A DNA stretch of 64,000 nt from assembly GCA_963576735.1 (NCBI GenBank), contig OY755187.1:13082001-13146000 (forward strand). The letters run 5' to 3'. A program made the position numbers and the translations under genes. Shown one piece after another: positions 45,913 through 56,321 of the stretch. The notes beneath the pieces are model-generated. The model ran no database searches. It saw only the letters and a list, made by a program, of their open reading frames with translations, and was not told the DNA's origin. This stretch comes from Bedellia somnulentella (lineage: Eukaryota; Arthropoda; Insecta; Lepidoptera; Bedelliidae). Each line of letters starts with the position of its first letter. The first letter of the stretch is position 1.

Positions 45913-46728
45913 AATATATACATACATACATATGCTCACGCGATTAATTCCCATTGGGGTAGATCGAGACTATCGATCGCCACTTCGTGCGATCCTGACA
46001 AACCTCTCTAGCTTCGTTTACATCCATCAATCTTTTCATGCATGCTCTTTTATTCTTCATATTACGGACGCCTGCCTTTTTGAGCACACTCTCAATTTGG
46101 TCCAAGTGTGTTTTCCGTGGTCGTCCTCTACTAACATTACCCTTTTGATTTGATCCCTTTTACCAATTTTCTATCATCCATCCTCTATATGTGCCCAAAC
46201 CATCTCAACATTCCTTTTTCTATCTTTCATACAATAACATTTTTCACACTACATTTTTCACGAATAACAATATTTTTCACTCGGTCACATAATCTAACAT
46301 TACAAATTTTTCTAAGAGACCTCATCTTTACTACATTCACTCTGCTCTCATGCTTCTTCTGCCACACCCAACATTCGCTTCCATACATAAGCGTAGGAAC
46401 AAGAACAGCATCATGCACAGACATTCGGGCCTTTTCAGACACCGATAGACTAGTCATTAGGCTATGCATTGTTCCATTTACCGCATTGCCCTTTTTCACT
46501 GTTCTTTCAATGTCTTCATCACATTTTCCATCCCTAGTAAACAAACTTCCCAGATATACAAACTCCTTCACCTGTTCCACATCCTTACCATCAATCATAA
46601 TCGCGCATTCTGTCACATCTTCCTGTCACTCAATAACCTTCATTCCCTTTCTTACTACTCACAATATTCATCATCTCTTGCAACTCTTCTGCCGATGATG
46701 CAAGTAGCACTTGATCGTCAGCATACAA
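45913..46728 (-). mobile_element. 5'-truncated copy of the 15-kb LINE family
   Basis: Minus strand. The tail is seen as catacatacatatgctcacg at about 45921-45940, and the 5' truncation is at 46728 inside the RT YADD region. The best open piece, 46227-46616, encodes VKEFVYLGSLFTRDGKCDED and KHESRVNVVKMRSLRKICNV, showing Arg where the 15-kb copy has a TGA stop. Frameshifts break the rest. Confidence 0.85.
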
Positions 46729-46803
46729 CTACTCTGAATGCAAGGTGATAATATCACGTGAAGTTCAGAAGTATTAATAGCTCTGCCATCCTTTTCGGGT
46801 TTG
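46729..46803 (+). mobile_element. SINE1, right part of the split copy
   Basis: tactctgaatgcaaggtgat, tcacgtgaagttcagaagta and a decayed tctgccatccttttcggg. It completes the SINE1 begun at 41892. Confidence 0.65.
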
Positions 46804-46944
46804 AGTTGAGATTTGACCATAATTAATTTGAGCGGAATAAAGGATGAACTAGATTAGATTTGTAATATTATTTTGAAGTAATATGTAATATTAGTTAAAA
46901 TTTCACAAATTCATTTAATTGAACTTGGTTAGTAGATGTAGATG

Positions 46945-48376
46945 AACTCCTGGGATGCTGTACCCAGAAGCCAGAAATAACTAAAGTAAAAAAAAAGAAT
47001 GAAACGGAAGGATAGAAAATAAATGGAAGATATAAATATCTCAACAATGTTTATTTTAAATAAAATAACCTAAACTTTAAAACCTAACAAAAAACCTAAA
47101 CATGAAACTTATTATATATGTTTTAAAAAAAACACTCAGCTTGCTTGTGGCTCAGCTCCTGCTGCCATGGGTGATGATCCTAGCTGAACCAGCTCGTGTC
47201 CAGCAGGTGCCTGTGCCAGCAAGGACTGTTCAACGTGACTGGCAAGGGGGCTGCAACTCCGGAAAGACCGTCGGTAAAGGCAGCTCGACGACAAGGGGGC
47301 TGCGACTCCAGGCAGCCCGCGTCGGCTAGGACAGCTCAAAAAGAAGGGGCTGCGACTCCAGGAAGCCCGTCGATAAAGGCATCTCGACGACAATGGGGTG
47401 GTGACTCCAGAGGGGTATAAATTCAAAGTAATTCCCCAAAATTGTTGATGGATATCGACTTTTGGAAATGGGTTTTCAGAGACCTTCCATATTCCAATAT
47501 TGGTTTCAGAGTGATCCTCTCATCGCCCCAGGAGCTGAATATATACCACAATCTGCGAACAAGCATGACCAATTTAAAACTTTGAAACGACCTATTTATT
47601 TTAAGGATTGTCTTTCTTAGTTTATTTTCTATTATATAATCCTGATTCATTAAAATCTGTCACTGTTATTTGGACTACTTTCTCTGTTACTTCTTTTTAG
47701 AAAAGCTTTTAATCCTTTGGAAAAAATTATTCATTTCAAAGTTTTAAATTTGTCATGCTTGTTCGCAGATTGTGGTATATATTCAGCTCCTGGAGCGATG
47801 GGAGGATCATTCTGAAACTAATATTGGAATATGGAAGGACTCTGAAAACCCATTTCCAAAAGTCGATATCCATCAATAATTTTGGGGTATTACTTTGAAT
47901 TTATACCCCTCTGGAGTCACCACCCCCTTGTCGTCGAGCTGCCTTTATCGACGGGCTTCCTGGAGTCGCAGCCCCTTCTTTTTGAGCTGTCCTAGCCGAC
48001 GCGGGCTCCCTGGAGTCGCAGCCCCCTTGTCGTCGAGCTGCCTTTACCGACGGTCTTTCCGGAGTTGCAGCCCCCTTGCCAGTCACGTTGAACAGTCCTT
48101 GCTGGCACAGGCACCTGCTGGACACTAGCTGGTCCAGCTAGGATTTTCACCCATCGCAGCAGGAGCTGAGCCACAAGCAAGCTGAGTGTTTTTTTTAAAA
48201 CATATATAATAAGTTTCATGTTTAGGTTTTTTGTTAGGTTTTATAGTTTAGGTTATTTTATTTAAAATAAACATTGTTGTGATATATATATCTTCCATTT
48301 ATTTTCTATCCTTCCGTTTCCTTCTTTTTTTTTCCTTTAGTTATTTCTGGCTTCTGGGTACAGCATTCCAGGAGTT
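46945..48376. mobile_element. giant foldback element, 643-bp arms
   Basis: The arms at 46945-47587 and 47734-48376 are inverted copies, close to identical over most of their length, around a 146-bp loop. Each arm contains about three and a half tandem units of about 50 bp built on aagggggctgcgactccag and a cgtcg...gcagctcgacgac part. Outside the tandem block the arms are AT-rich. Long inverted repeats with internal tandem repeats resemble Foldback-type elements. Open frames here (for example 47102-47329) are mirror images in both arms and not convincing genes. I found no clear target duplication. Confidence 0.8.
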
Positions 48377-49277
48377 AGAAATAACGTTACAATTTGTAGT
48401 AGCCAAGATCCTTAATATCAATAATATGCCCTCCGAAACACAGGATCAGACCAACCGATTTAAGGAAAACAGAATTATGAGGTTTTACTTTTCCTGATAT
48501 GACATGCTCGATAAATTTTACTTTCATGCATAATATAAATCCCAAAAAGGGTAGCCAAAGGTTCATACATACATATATATGAATATGCTCGCCAGTTGTT
48601 CACATGAGAATAGGCAGCGACGATCGATTGCCACTTTGTACGATCGTGGCAAACCTGCCACATACACACTACAGAGTGTGCAATATGTCCTTAATTATTC
48701 ATACTTTAGAGGCCTGGCCTTTTGAATAATTTGCTTGCAAAGCCTTCAGAAAAAAAACTTAAATAAAAGGAGCCTTTTTATTAAATTGTGTTCTAAAATT
48801 GTTTGTGATTTGACTTCTAGGAATACCTAGCGGGTCTTTCACAAAGCTTTTCTTAACCAATTAAGTTAAAATAAAACCTACAAAAACTTTGAGTTCTTCT
48901 TACTATATAATAGTTGCATACCAAACACTGAAAGAAACAAAGAAAGTCAGTACTGAACCGAAGCACATTGCATTCTAGCACAAGTAACACTTTTGCATGT
49001 CTCAAAAGCTGCGGTTCTTGCAACAAACTTAAAATAACCCTCTTTTGTAAGCATCTTTGTGAGTTTCGTTGTCTGTGGTATATTCACACTTAACCTAAGA
49101 ACGCGCTCTCAACTTGAATCTCGGTAAATAAAAAGCTTTTCGGCTAAAAGGTTGCACTTACTAGAAATCAAAGCAGCTTTAAGTAAAATTTGAGTGTTGC
49201 AATTAGAATGATCGATCCAGATCGATTTATTTGCTTGTTATAAATTTTGTTTTGTTTTGTTATGTTTAAGTAATGTT
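48377..49277. other. spacer with a LINE tail fragment
   Basis: 48560-48668 is a minus-strand 3' fragment of the 15-kb LINE family (tcatacatacatatatatg, gatcgattgccactttgtac). The remainder holds no supported gene. Confidence 0.5.
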
Positions 49278-49600
49278 CCTTGACTGCTTCCGTGGTCACG
49301 CGGTTAGCGCTTCGTTTCAAGTACGGAGGTCTCGAGTTTGATTCCCGGGGGGTGGTAACCTTACAAATTTATTTTGTGAGATTAAACCCAGTCTGAAAGG
49401 ATTTTGCAGGCTTGAATCACCTGATTATCCGAAAATTAAGATGGTTCCGTGCTTTGGAGGGCACGTTTAGCTGTCGGTCCCGGCTACTATTACGGTAGTA
49501 GTCGTTAGTCTACCAACCCAATTGGTCAGCGTGGTGGACTATGGCCAAATCGCCCTATATAAGTTAGGGTCGAGGCCTATGGAAAACATATGGGCTGTGA
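49278..49600 (+). mobile_element. second tRNA-derived SINE family
   Basis: The head resembles a tRNA: A-box TGGTCACGCGGTTAG, then cttcgtttcaagtacggagg, then B-box GAGTTTGATTCCC. The body carries cggtcccggctactattacg and taccaacccaattggtcagc with gtggtggactatgg, blocks I associate with a widespread lepidopteran SINE. Single copy in this window. Confidence 0.65.
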
Positions 49601-49639
49601 GGAATGTTTTTAAATTATAATTTAGTGAAGTTTTACGTA

Positions 49640-49772
49640 AACGGAAGGGCATGTATAAAGAGTTAAATAGATGTAAATGAAGCTACAGAGGTTTGCAAGG
49701 ATTATATGAAGAGACGATATATAGCCTCTGAATACCCCGATGGGAGCTAATGGTCTAATTTTATGTATGTAA
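49640..49772 (+). mobile_element. 3' fragment of the 15-kb LINE family
   Basis: Degenerate GVRSMKNKRACMK-to-SAYPNGN tail region (ggaagggcatgtataaagag, tgaataccccgatgggagct) ending in atgtatgt. Confidence 0.6.
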
Positions 49773-50079
49773 ATTCACTTGCAGCTACGTATCAACCAAC
49801 CAAGCTGATAGATACGGACAGCGCTAAGTCACTGTCCAGTGAATGTCTGTTGGATGATGAGAATGGTGATGGTAAAATTATAGATATCTTCACGGCAAAA
49901 AAGCCAGAGGTTCAGAAAATAAATCTTTCAGTTAATTTCGGAATTTGAATAGGGAGCAGTTTGTAAAAGAGAGGTTATTTGCTCTCACATCGTAATGCTA
50001 CATAGGTAATGCTATTTGGAACCGATATTACACAGCTGCATGATAATATTAATAATGTATTATAAGTATATAGGCCACA

Positions 50080-51090
50080 TTGTTAGCACATCACCATCTA
50101 CCATCTGTAACAGCCGTTAAAACGATATCTAGAGGTACCCCCCAAGGATCCATATTGAGTCCTTTGCTTTTTATTTTGTATACGGCAGATTTACAAAAAC
50201 ATGTAAAATATTGCAAAATACATCTTTACGCCGACGACACTCAACTATATCTGTCATTCAATCCAAAGGACACCAACGAAGGCGTAAGGAAAATTAACAC
50301 TGATATTGACATGGTCGCACAATGGTCGGAAAAAAACAATTTAGTCCTAAACCCTACGAAAACTAAATATATTGTGCTGGGAAGTAGAACGCAATGTAGG
50401 AAAATATCTCAGTTTAAGCCCTGTATAATAATGAAAGGTATCCAAATAGAACAGTCTAATGTTGTAAAAAAATTGGGTCTTTTAATAGACGAGGAGTTGC
50501 GATATGAACAGCACATAAATGGAAAAATCCGGACAGCCTTCTACAGACTCAAATCATTATACAGGCTCAGAACGTTTTTGAGTGAAAATTGACGGAAAAT
50601 ACTAGTAGACGCCTTGGTTTTGTCTTTGTTTAATTATTGTGATACGGTTTATGGTCCACGGTTATTACAAAAAACTGCTTGTGCTATTCAAAGAGTGCAG
50701 AATGCATGCGTTCGTTTCTGCTATAATATACGCCGACGGGAACACATAACACCAATTTTGAATAGGGAGGGGATTCTCAGTATGAATTCTAGACGAGAAT
50801 CACATCTGATCACTATGGTCTCTAAAATAGTTCACACAAAATCTCCTGAATATCTGTATCAGAAATTACATTGGTTCAAGGACATTCACAACAGGGATAC
50901 CAGAGGTGCAAGAGAAAATACTCTGGCCATACCGAAACACAGCAGATCAGGGGTTAAGGGTAGTTTCAGATATGCAGCGGCTAAAATTTGGAACGATCTT
51001 CCACCACCTCTCCGAACGATTCAAAATACGCGTACTCTGAAAAATAATCTTAAAATCATTCTTTTAGATAGACAAAAACTACCAAATTAA
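50080..51090 (+). pseudogene. CR1-like reverse transcriptase fragment, one stop
   Basis: The frame runs from RGTPQGSILSPLLFILYTAD through IHLYADDTQLYLS (catalytic Asp pair kept), NNLVLNPTKTKYIVLGSRTQ and KKLGLLIDEELRYEQHI. It meets an in-frame TGA at 50590-50592, then continues in the same frame as RKILVDALVLSLFNYCDTVY to FRYAAAKIWNDLPPPLR. The endonuclease and first half of RT are missing. Confidence 0.85.
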
Positions 51091-51502
51091 TGTATTTCTT
51101 CTTTTATTTTATTTTATTTCCTCTTTTTTTTTCAATGCCAAATAGCCTATATTCAAGGGTTGTTATTATGTTAAGGTTTAAATTATATCACTACATGTAT
51201 CTGTGTATGTCCATATTTATTATATTTGTGTGTATTATGTAGATGTGTGTGTGTGTGTGTGTATATGTATGTGGTTGTTTATATATATGTTTGTAAGTGT
51301 ATATGTATATTTTTAAATTTCAAATCTAAATGCGTGTTTTTGTGAAATAGTAATGTAGTTTTTTAATTGAATAATGTACTGTTTTAATGCTTTTGTTACG
51401 AGAATTTTTATTTATTGATGTGTGTTTTCAGTTTTTAATTTCTTTTATGTTATAAGGTTTTTTGTTTTTATTATGTAAATTTAGTTTTTAAGTTATTCCG
51501 AA

Positions 51503-51592
51503 GGGCATACTGAAAACCAGCGCCTAGGAGTGGTGCATTTGTTGCCTTATGTGCATTGGTGTACTACTCCGAAGCATCAGCTGAGTATGCTC
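51503..51592 (+). promoter_or_regulatory. LINE 3' UTR stem-loop
   Basis: Outer stem GGGCATACT (51503-51511) with AGTATGCTC (51584-51592). Inner stem GGAGTGGT (51527-51534) with ACTACTCC (51563-51570). The internal loop holds gaaaaccagcg and gaagcatcagctg, echoing the loop of 45594-45658 although the stems differ in sequence. Confidence 0.65.
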
Positions 51593-51736
51593 TTATTGCT
51601 AACAATATGTGCCAGGTATTGTCTTTTATGTATTTGTAATGTAATGTAATGAATTGTATTGCGTATTTCTGTGAACTGTACTGTATTTGTTGCAATAAAG
51701 TTTTTTATTATTATTTATTATTATTATTTATGTGTA

Positions 51737-52099
51737 TTTAATATGAGCACTAGACTAATACAAACCCTTTAAGAGTGGGTGTAAGCCCTACGTATGAGAC
51801 ATGAACACATAAAGGGTGTGATACATTATGAATATAATAATTGCAATGATAATAATCGACATTATCAGTAATGTAATGGATTGCAATGTTTTGTTTTCAT
51901 TTTGCATCGAGCTGATAACGGTGCTGTTTTAAAATCGGTGTCACACAATGAAGTATACTGAAACCGCATCCATTTTACAGATGTAGGGTTGTGGAAGTAT
52001 ATTGAAAATTGAGTGGTTTTATTGCGGTTTGTTTCATTTTAACGTTATTCATATTGTTTTATGTTTTCATAATTATTTGACAGGTATGATAGTCCGATG
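51737..52099. other. spacer, no supported gene
   Basis: AT-rich, nothing recognised. Confidence 0.4.
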
Positions 52100-52398
52100 A
52101 AAGCCATGATAGTCCAATGGGTAGAACGACCGCCCGCCAATACAGACAGGCGTGAGTTGGCCCCGGGACGGGTCTACACCAATTTGTCTTTCCTAAAGTC
52201 ATATTTGTAGTTAATTTATCATGGATATTAACGTTGAGGGAAAACATCGTGGGGAAACTCACATAGCTAAGTTTTCCTTACTCATGTGTATTCGTACCCA
52301 ACGGCGATATGCCTGCCCCCTATCACGTAAGTATACTGTCCAAGCAAAACGTGAGTTCTCTGAATACCAGGTGACAATGTCACGTGATGTGTAAAACA
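52100..52398 (+). mobile_element. SINE1 copy
   Basis: Head gatagtccaatgggtagaac (A-box), B-box region degraded to gagttggccccggg, body gggaaaacatcgtggggaaa and cctgccccctatcacgtaag, truncated before the tail near gtcacgtgatgtg. A short minus-strand LINE tail (catacatacatgcatatatt, 52405-52470) follows. Confidence 0.75.
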
Positions 52399-52493
52399 AC
52401 ATTTACATACATACATGCATATATTCACGCCACCAGTTCCCAACAGGCACAGAAAACCGATCGCCACTGATTACTATAATATTCATGTTTTTT

Positions 52494-52739
52494 TGCCGTG
52501 TAGTGTCGGCTTAGAATAACACTATCCCTTTGTACCCGTGGGTGATCGTAAGAGGCGACTAAGGGTATGGGGGTTTTTAAGTGGTTTTTGGGCGATGCGG
52601 TTGGAGGCCCATCACCAAAAACATTTATTATTACCATCTTTTCCCCAATCAACTTCCAAAAGTGGCTAAGGAATTTCTCATTCCAAAGCTCTGGCTACCC
52701 CGTTAAGGGATTTATAGCCGTGAGTATATGTATGTATTT
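52494..52739 (+). mobile_element. SINE2 copy with 13-bp TSD
   Basis: Bracketed by ATTCATGTTTTTT at 52481-52493 and 52740-52752. The sequence runs from gtgtagtgtcggcttagaat through gatcgtaagaggcgactaag and ctctggctaccccgttaagg to gccgtgagtatatgtatgta. This copy fixes the SINE2 ends. Confidence 0.88.
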
Positions 52740-52752
52740 ATTCATGTTTTTT

Positions 52753-54095
52753 GTTTTCAAATAGACTACCTTTTATGGTTGCTAGAAAGAAGATTCTTGT
52801 GGTCACATTTACATTATGTCAGAATTCAATTTTCATTATAACAAATATCAAGACAAGCAGACAAGTGTAAATGATGATCTAATCATTTACGACCACGATT
52901 AATTTTTCAAGGACGAATTATAACTCAAGTCAATAATGAGAAAAGTTCAATACAAACAAGGCAAATATTCGTGTCAATCTTATTTGGAAATCTGCTTCGT
53001 GAATATGTATTTTATGTCATTAAGGTATTTGTCATTTATCTTCCTTATTATATGATTTTATTGAACTGAAGTTTTTTATTTGATGACATTCAGAGATGGA
53101 AGTTCTTCTGAGATACTTACTTGTTAGATATAAAAACCAACATACATACATATACTCACGGCTATAAATCCCTTAACAGGATAGCCAGAGCTTTGAAATG
53201 AGAAATTCCTCAGCCACTTTTGGAAGTCGATTAAGTTATAATTAATTAAGAAGACTGAATGCTTGGTTTTTATATTGAGATATATTGAGGTCAATGCGTA
53301 TAAAAATATACATGATCAATCAATAAATATCGGGAATATTCTACTACTCCGCATAGATTAATTAAATTCGCATTATGTTGACTCCCTAAGCCAGACTTGT
53401 CAACAACACCTCGATCAAATACCTATGTATATACAATCTAATATTAAAATACCTCTTTCAAGTTAAACACCTTTTAAAATAACATATCACTTATAAATAA
53501 AGAATCAACTGTTAATTAAACCTGCAAGTGTCATCGATAACAGGTGGTCAGTGTTAACCTCATAATGGAATAGAAAGTATATTTGCATTATTTATTGCGA
53601 TATATGCGACAGTCTCTAGGGATGCTATGTAGCTTTCAAAATCATCGGATATTTGAAAAATCTAATTGTAACTGTGTCCGAAATCGATATTAATAATTCA
53701 GATGATTTCGAATAAGTGGACGTGGAAAGTGGACTTCTACTTGAGCGAAATGCGTTTCTCGTATTCTTTATAAAGTTACTAACGAAGGTTATTTTTAGTT
53801 AAAAATCGGTCGTAGTGAACATTTTTGCAAAAGGCCTACATCCAGCAGAAGAGCAAGCACGAGCCGTGTTTAAACTATTTATCGCGTGGGATAAAGCAGC
53901 CATCTCTTACCCACTTACTTGGTATCGTATACTGCCATCTCATTCTAACCGTTATCGTGTCGATAAAAGAGCGCTCGTGATTGCTATACTGGAGTCAACT
54001 TTTAACCAAGCAATTTAACCCCCCATAGATAACAAATTTCATACGACCCAAAAAATAAATGCAATTCATAATATATGTTCAATATGTATAGTATA
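52753..54095. other. spacer with a SINE2 fragment
   Basis: 53146-53240 is a minus-strand SINE2 3' half (catacatatactcacggcta, cctcagccacttttggaagt). The frame at 53815-54018 (KGLHPAEEQARAVFKLF) has no family I recognise. The rest is AT-rich. Confidence 0.45.
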
Positions 54096-54206
54096 GCAAC
54101 CGTGATGACTCAGTGGGTAGGACACCGCCTATTGTGCAGATGATGAAGGTTCAAATCCCGGGCCGGGCCTACTCCAATTGCATTTTCTAAAGACATGTGT
54201 GGTTAA
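54096..54206 (+). mobile_element. SINE1 head, left part split by a TTAA element
   Basis: tRNA-like head with gatgactcagtgggtagg (A-box) and a canonical B-box GGTTCAAATCC at 54148-54158, then aaagacatgtgtggttaa. It resumes at 55538. Confidence 0.8.
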
Positions 54207-55537
54207 GGCGCCGTTGGTTCAGCGAAAAATATCATCTCAGGGGGTGCTGCCCCCGCGGGCGCGGGGAAGCGCTTGCGCGCAAATCGGGCGGCCGTCTCGC
54301 CGACGCGACGCAGTGCGCGCGTTTGAAAAACATACAGTAGGGTAAGTAATACAGTTTTGTCAACTTGACAGTTTTATCCATTCACAAATATTTTCTATGG
54401 TATGGATTCGGACATTTGTTTATGACTATTTACATTTTTTTTCTAAAATATTTGCGAGTGGCTATAAAAGTCAGGGTGACGAAAACTGTATCGCTTACCC
54501 AATGTATCGGTTATCAAATTCTAAAATTGTTTCTACCATAGCCGTTTACAATATAAAATGTAATGATAGGATAGATTTGTCTACCCCTGTCAGTTTATAC
54601 AAAATTATTACAGTGTTTATTTCACTACCCCATTTTTACCCGTGATCGCAAGAGGCGACTTAGGGTTTAGGGGATTTTTAGTGATTTTTGGGCGATGTGG
54701 TTGGAGAACCGTCAACGAAATCATTTATTATTACAATCTTTTCCCAAATGAAATTCCAAAAGTGGCTGAGGAATTTCTCATTCCAAAGCTCTGGCTATAC
54801 CGTTAAGGAATTTATAGCCGTGAGTGTATGTATGTAATTGTCAGTTTACACCTGTAACTAGGTATTTAATATTATTCATTGAAATTAGAAGTTACTTTAA
54901 CGATTTTGTTCTTTTTCCCACTCCTAATAAATTAAAGAATAACATAAAATATAAAAATGAATGAAATCTATAAATTGAATGAATTCTTTTATATTTGCTA
55001 ATGCTAACCGTACGCACAGTCACTCTCACGCCTACATTGACGCGCATCGTATACAGATAGGTCACTCGCACACTAACGGCGCCGCACGCGCGTAATTTGT
55101 TAGATCTGTAACTCAAGGCGCGCGCGACACAGGTCCAACCCCTAAGGCAGCTCGCTGAGCTCTGATCGAGCGGCGGGTGTCGCTCGGGCACGAGTGGGAC
55201 CGTGATTATCGATGTTTTTAAAATATTTGTTTTATTGAATTTATTAAAAAAGAAAAATAATCGCCAATTATTATTTGAAATACAAATGTTCAAATTATGA
55301 TGTAAGTTATATGAAAGTAGGTAAAATAAATAAAATGTAAAACCATTTTAAAGAGTGTAATTAGAGGTATGTTGGCGATTTTTTTCTATCGAGCGAAAAT
55401 GTATTAACCATGTTTCGAATCGCCAATTTCACTGCAGAAAAGCCTCAAGATTTCGATGTATTTTTTTCAAAACCATATTATTATAAACATACGCATAATA
55501 AAGTTTCAAAAACCCTGTTCGCTGGACTAACGGCACC
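54207..55537. mobile_element. TTAA-flanked transposon-like element
   Basis: TTAA at 54203-54206 and 55538-55541 flanks a 1331-bp insert, and the interrupted SINE1 reads through with a single TTAA. The ends are inverted repeats: GGCGCCGTTGGTTCAGCGAA on the left, GGTGCCGTTAGTCCAGCGAA read inward on the right (17 of 20 match). TTAA targeting is typical of piggyBac-type elements. The interior has two GC-rich blocks (54240-54325, 55020-55200), a nested SINE2, and no transposase frame, so it would be non-autonomous. Confidence 0.8.
54615..54835 (+). mobile_element. SINE2 nested in the TTAA element
   Basis: tcactacccc and gatcgcaagaggcgacttag, then aaaagtggctgaggaatttc and tagccgtgagtgtatgtatg. Slightly 5' truncated. 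Confidence 0.75.
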
Positions 55538-55762
55538 TTAATTTATCATAGTTGTTAACAGAACATCGTGGCGAAATCCGCATTTCTAAGTTGTATTAAG
55601 TCATCTGACAGTGTATTCGTACAAAACGGCGATAGGCCTTTCCCGTATAACGTGATACAAGCAAAACGTGGGTAATCTAAACACCAGGTAAAAATGCCAC
55701 GTGCTGTTTTGAAGTATTAGTACCTCTGCTAACCCCTTTGGGGATATACTATGTTAACGTTT
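55538..55762 (+). mobile_element. SINE1, right part after the TTAA element
   Basis: ttaatttatcatagttgtta continues the SINE1 from 54206, then acaaaacggcgataggcctt and caccaggtaaaaatgccacg, to a decayed tatgttaacgtttgag. Confidence 0.75.
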
Positions 55763-56321
55763 GAGTTTGGTTGAGTATTCACTTAATTGTATATTTATAA
55801 TACATACATATACATAAACTCACGTCTATAAATCCCTAGAAGGAGTAGCTGGAGCTTCCGAATAAAAAATGCCTCAGCTACTTTTGGAAATAGAGTGGGG
55901 AAAAGTTTGTAAAATAAAGGTTTTTGGTAATGGGTCTCCAATCGAATTGCTAGGTAGTAGCAGGGTAGGCTGTTTATGCTAGCATAAGTTCCATGTCCGT
56001 ACACATAGAAAATCCGCAATATTGTATCGAAGACACCCCTAACTATATCACATGTAAATAACGACCAATGTATTATTTATAAGTAATTATAATAGTAAAC
56101 CTCCTTCAATGCGTCACTGTACTACTATCAAGTAAAATTTAGTAGAGAACTCACACAGGAACCGAAGAACAGTTAAAACATATCAATCACAGTACAATGA
56201 ATTAAAAAATAAAAAGAGAAACATTTGTAATACTTTGTATAATACGCTAGTGCGGTTCGAATCATTATTATTAGCAAATTAATTCTTTAATAATATAAAA
56301 AAAACAAATTCCATTGAAACA
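55763..56321. other. upstream region of the odorant receptor
   Basis: Contains a minus-strand SINE2 3' half at 55800-55955 (tacataaactcacgtctata, ctcagctacttttggaaata). The last 350 bp before the start codon are AT-rich. I cannot point to a firm TATA box or initiator. The context of the ATG is gaaacaATGa. Confidence 0.5.

Larger units (their letters stand above)
50079..51736 (+). mobile_element. 5'-truncated CR1-like LINE
   Basis: RT C-terminal half, a 3' UTR of about 640 bp with a (TG)n run at 51245-51262, and the structured stem-loop at 51503-51592. It ends after gcaataaag with (TTA)n at about 51703-51736. Related to the element at 42 kb but clearly divergent in sequence. Confidence 0.8.

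Noticed and set aside
47102..48219. Small Arg/Ser/Ala-rich proteins on both strands
   Set aside because: They are mirror images in the two arms of the foldback and follow its internal tandem repeats.
53815..54018. A 67-codon frame (KGLHPAEEQARAVFKLF)
   Set aside because: No family recognised, no splice or repeat context, and too short to support as a gene.
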